Below are positions 63,740 through 64,000 of a stretch of DNA of 64,000 nucleotides, one piece after another. Source of the stretch: WHTK01 sp965197795 (lineage in GTDB: Bacteria > Chloroflexota > Dehalococcoidia > DSTF01 > WHTK01). The first letter of the stretch is position 1. The number at the start of each line of letters is the position of its first letter. Location: contig OZ240228.1 in assembly GCA_965197795.1 (NCBI GenBank), forward strand, positions 2,232,001 through 2,296,000. The letters are read 5' to 3'. The notes beneath the pieces are model-generated. The model was not told the DNA's origin and made no database searches. It saw only the letters and a program-made list of their open reading frames with translations. The translations under genes and the position numbers were made by a program.

Positions 63740-64000
63740 TCACCATACATAGCAAAGAATTTCGCCGCCAATTGCCTTCTGGCGAGCGTGCTGGCCGGTC
63801 ATGACTCCCTCTGGAGTCGAAAGAATCGCTACTCCCAGGCCGCCAAGAACCCGCGGGATCTCGCGCTTCTGGACGTAGACCCGCAGGCCCGGCTTGCTGA
63901 CTCGCTTGATGCCTGAAAGCACCGGTTCCTTGCGCCCCGTATAGCTCAGGTCGATCTTCAGCATCGAGCGCGGCACCTCTTCAGAAACCTGAAAGTCGCG
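63740..64000 (-). CDS. rpsH: 30S ribosomal protein S8 (partial, start beyond the window)
   Basis: The frame is open to base 64000; 86 residues remain, from RDFQVSEEVPRSMLKIDLSY to the end. The C-terminal half (LRVYVQKREIPRVLGGLGVA, ILSTPEGVMTGQHARQKAIG, GEILCYVW) is typical. The GTG at 63976 inside the frame is not the start. Confidence 0.95.
   Translation of the reverse strand, partial: RDFQVSEEVPRSMLKIDLSYTGRKEPVLSGIKRVSKPGLRVYVQKREIPRVLGGLGVAILSTPEGVMTGQHARQKAIGGEILCYVW

Noticed and set aside
1..64000. CRISPR arrays, rRNA genes, replication origin, riboswitches
   Set aside because: Looked for and not seen: no regularly spaced direct repeats, no rRNA-like stretches, no dnaA-box cluster and no recognisable riboswitch core.

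Overview
The window looks like a chromosome segment of a GC-rich bacterium, most likely a member of the Chloroflexota (Dehalococcoidia/SAR202-like). This rests on the character of the ribosomal, RpoA and DUF3090 proteins and is an inference, since no rRNA gene is present. It splits into a decayed, accessory left part (about 1-41.6 kb) and an intact housekeeping right part (about 41.6-64 kb).

1-11.2 kb: single genes in both orientations (beta-propeller hydrolase end, Gly-rich beta-helix protein, mandelate-racemase-like enzyme, chloramphenicol-phosphotransferase-like kinase, NTF2-PPOX fusion, aldo/keto reductase, lipoprotein, MFS pump, amidase remnant, RidA). They are separated by copies of one dispersed repeat (R1-R10). 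Copies left of about 4.7 kb lie on the minus strand and copies right of it on the plus strand. Many of the genes are broken by one frameshift or stop. 11.2-17 kb: an MMPL exporter, a histidine kinase/response regulator pair and a type I methyltransferase subunit, all broken; the regulator and hsdM are cut at one shared junction near 15.63 kb. A 53-bp copy of the 3' end of tRNA-Arg(UCG) at 4.75 kb and the intact tRNA at 17.0 kb, in the same orientation, could mark the ends of an old island.

17-23.3 kb: quieter host genes: a membrane-anchored protein, tRNA-His, a MetF-like reductase, an M1 aminopeptidase with HEAT repeats and an alpha/beta hydrolase. 23.3-41.6 kb: a mosaic of mobile DNA: an XRE/ImmA pair, a 42-residue Cys protein, two halves of a phage major capsid gene lying 8.6 kb apart, a MauE-like membrane protein, a large Rad50/SMC-like ATPase (candidate defence gene, frameshifted), a tyrosine-integrase stub beside tRNA-Val, a fumarylacetoacetate-hydrolase-family gene, a large serine recombinase ending at one capsid breakpoint, a phage scaffold gene, two host-type genes (DUF3090 and tag) and a block of decaying phage structural genes in the opposite orientation.

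41.6-64 kb: a small protein plus Doc toxin, ruvB, a RidA protein, a heterodimeric ABC exporter (one degenerate and one canonical ATPase), rimI, a small group of sugar-nucleotide genes (nucleotidyltransferase, phosphohexomutase, cupin), and then the distal S10-spc-alpha ribosomal operon on the minus strand: rpsH-rplF-rplR-rpsE-rpmD-rplO-secY-adk-map-infA-rpmJ-rpsM-rpsK-rpsD-rpoA-rplQ-truA-rplM-rpsI. No reading frame here is broken, so the many lesions on the left are more likely real decay than general sequencing error.
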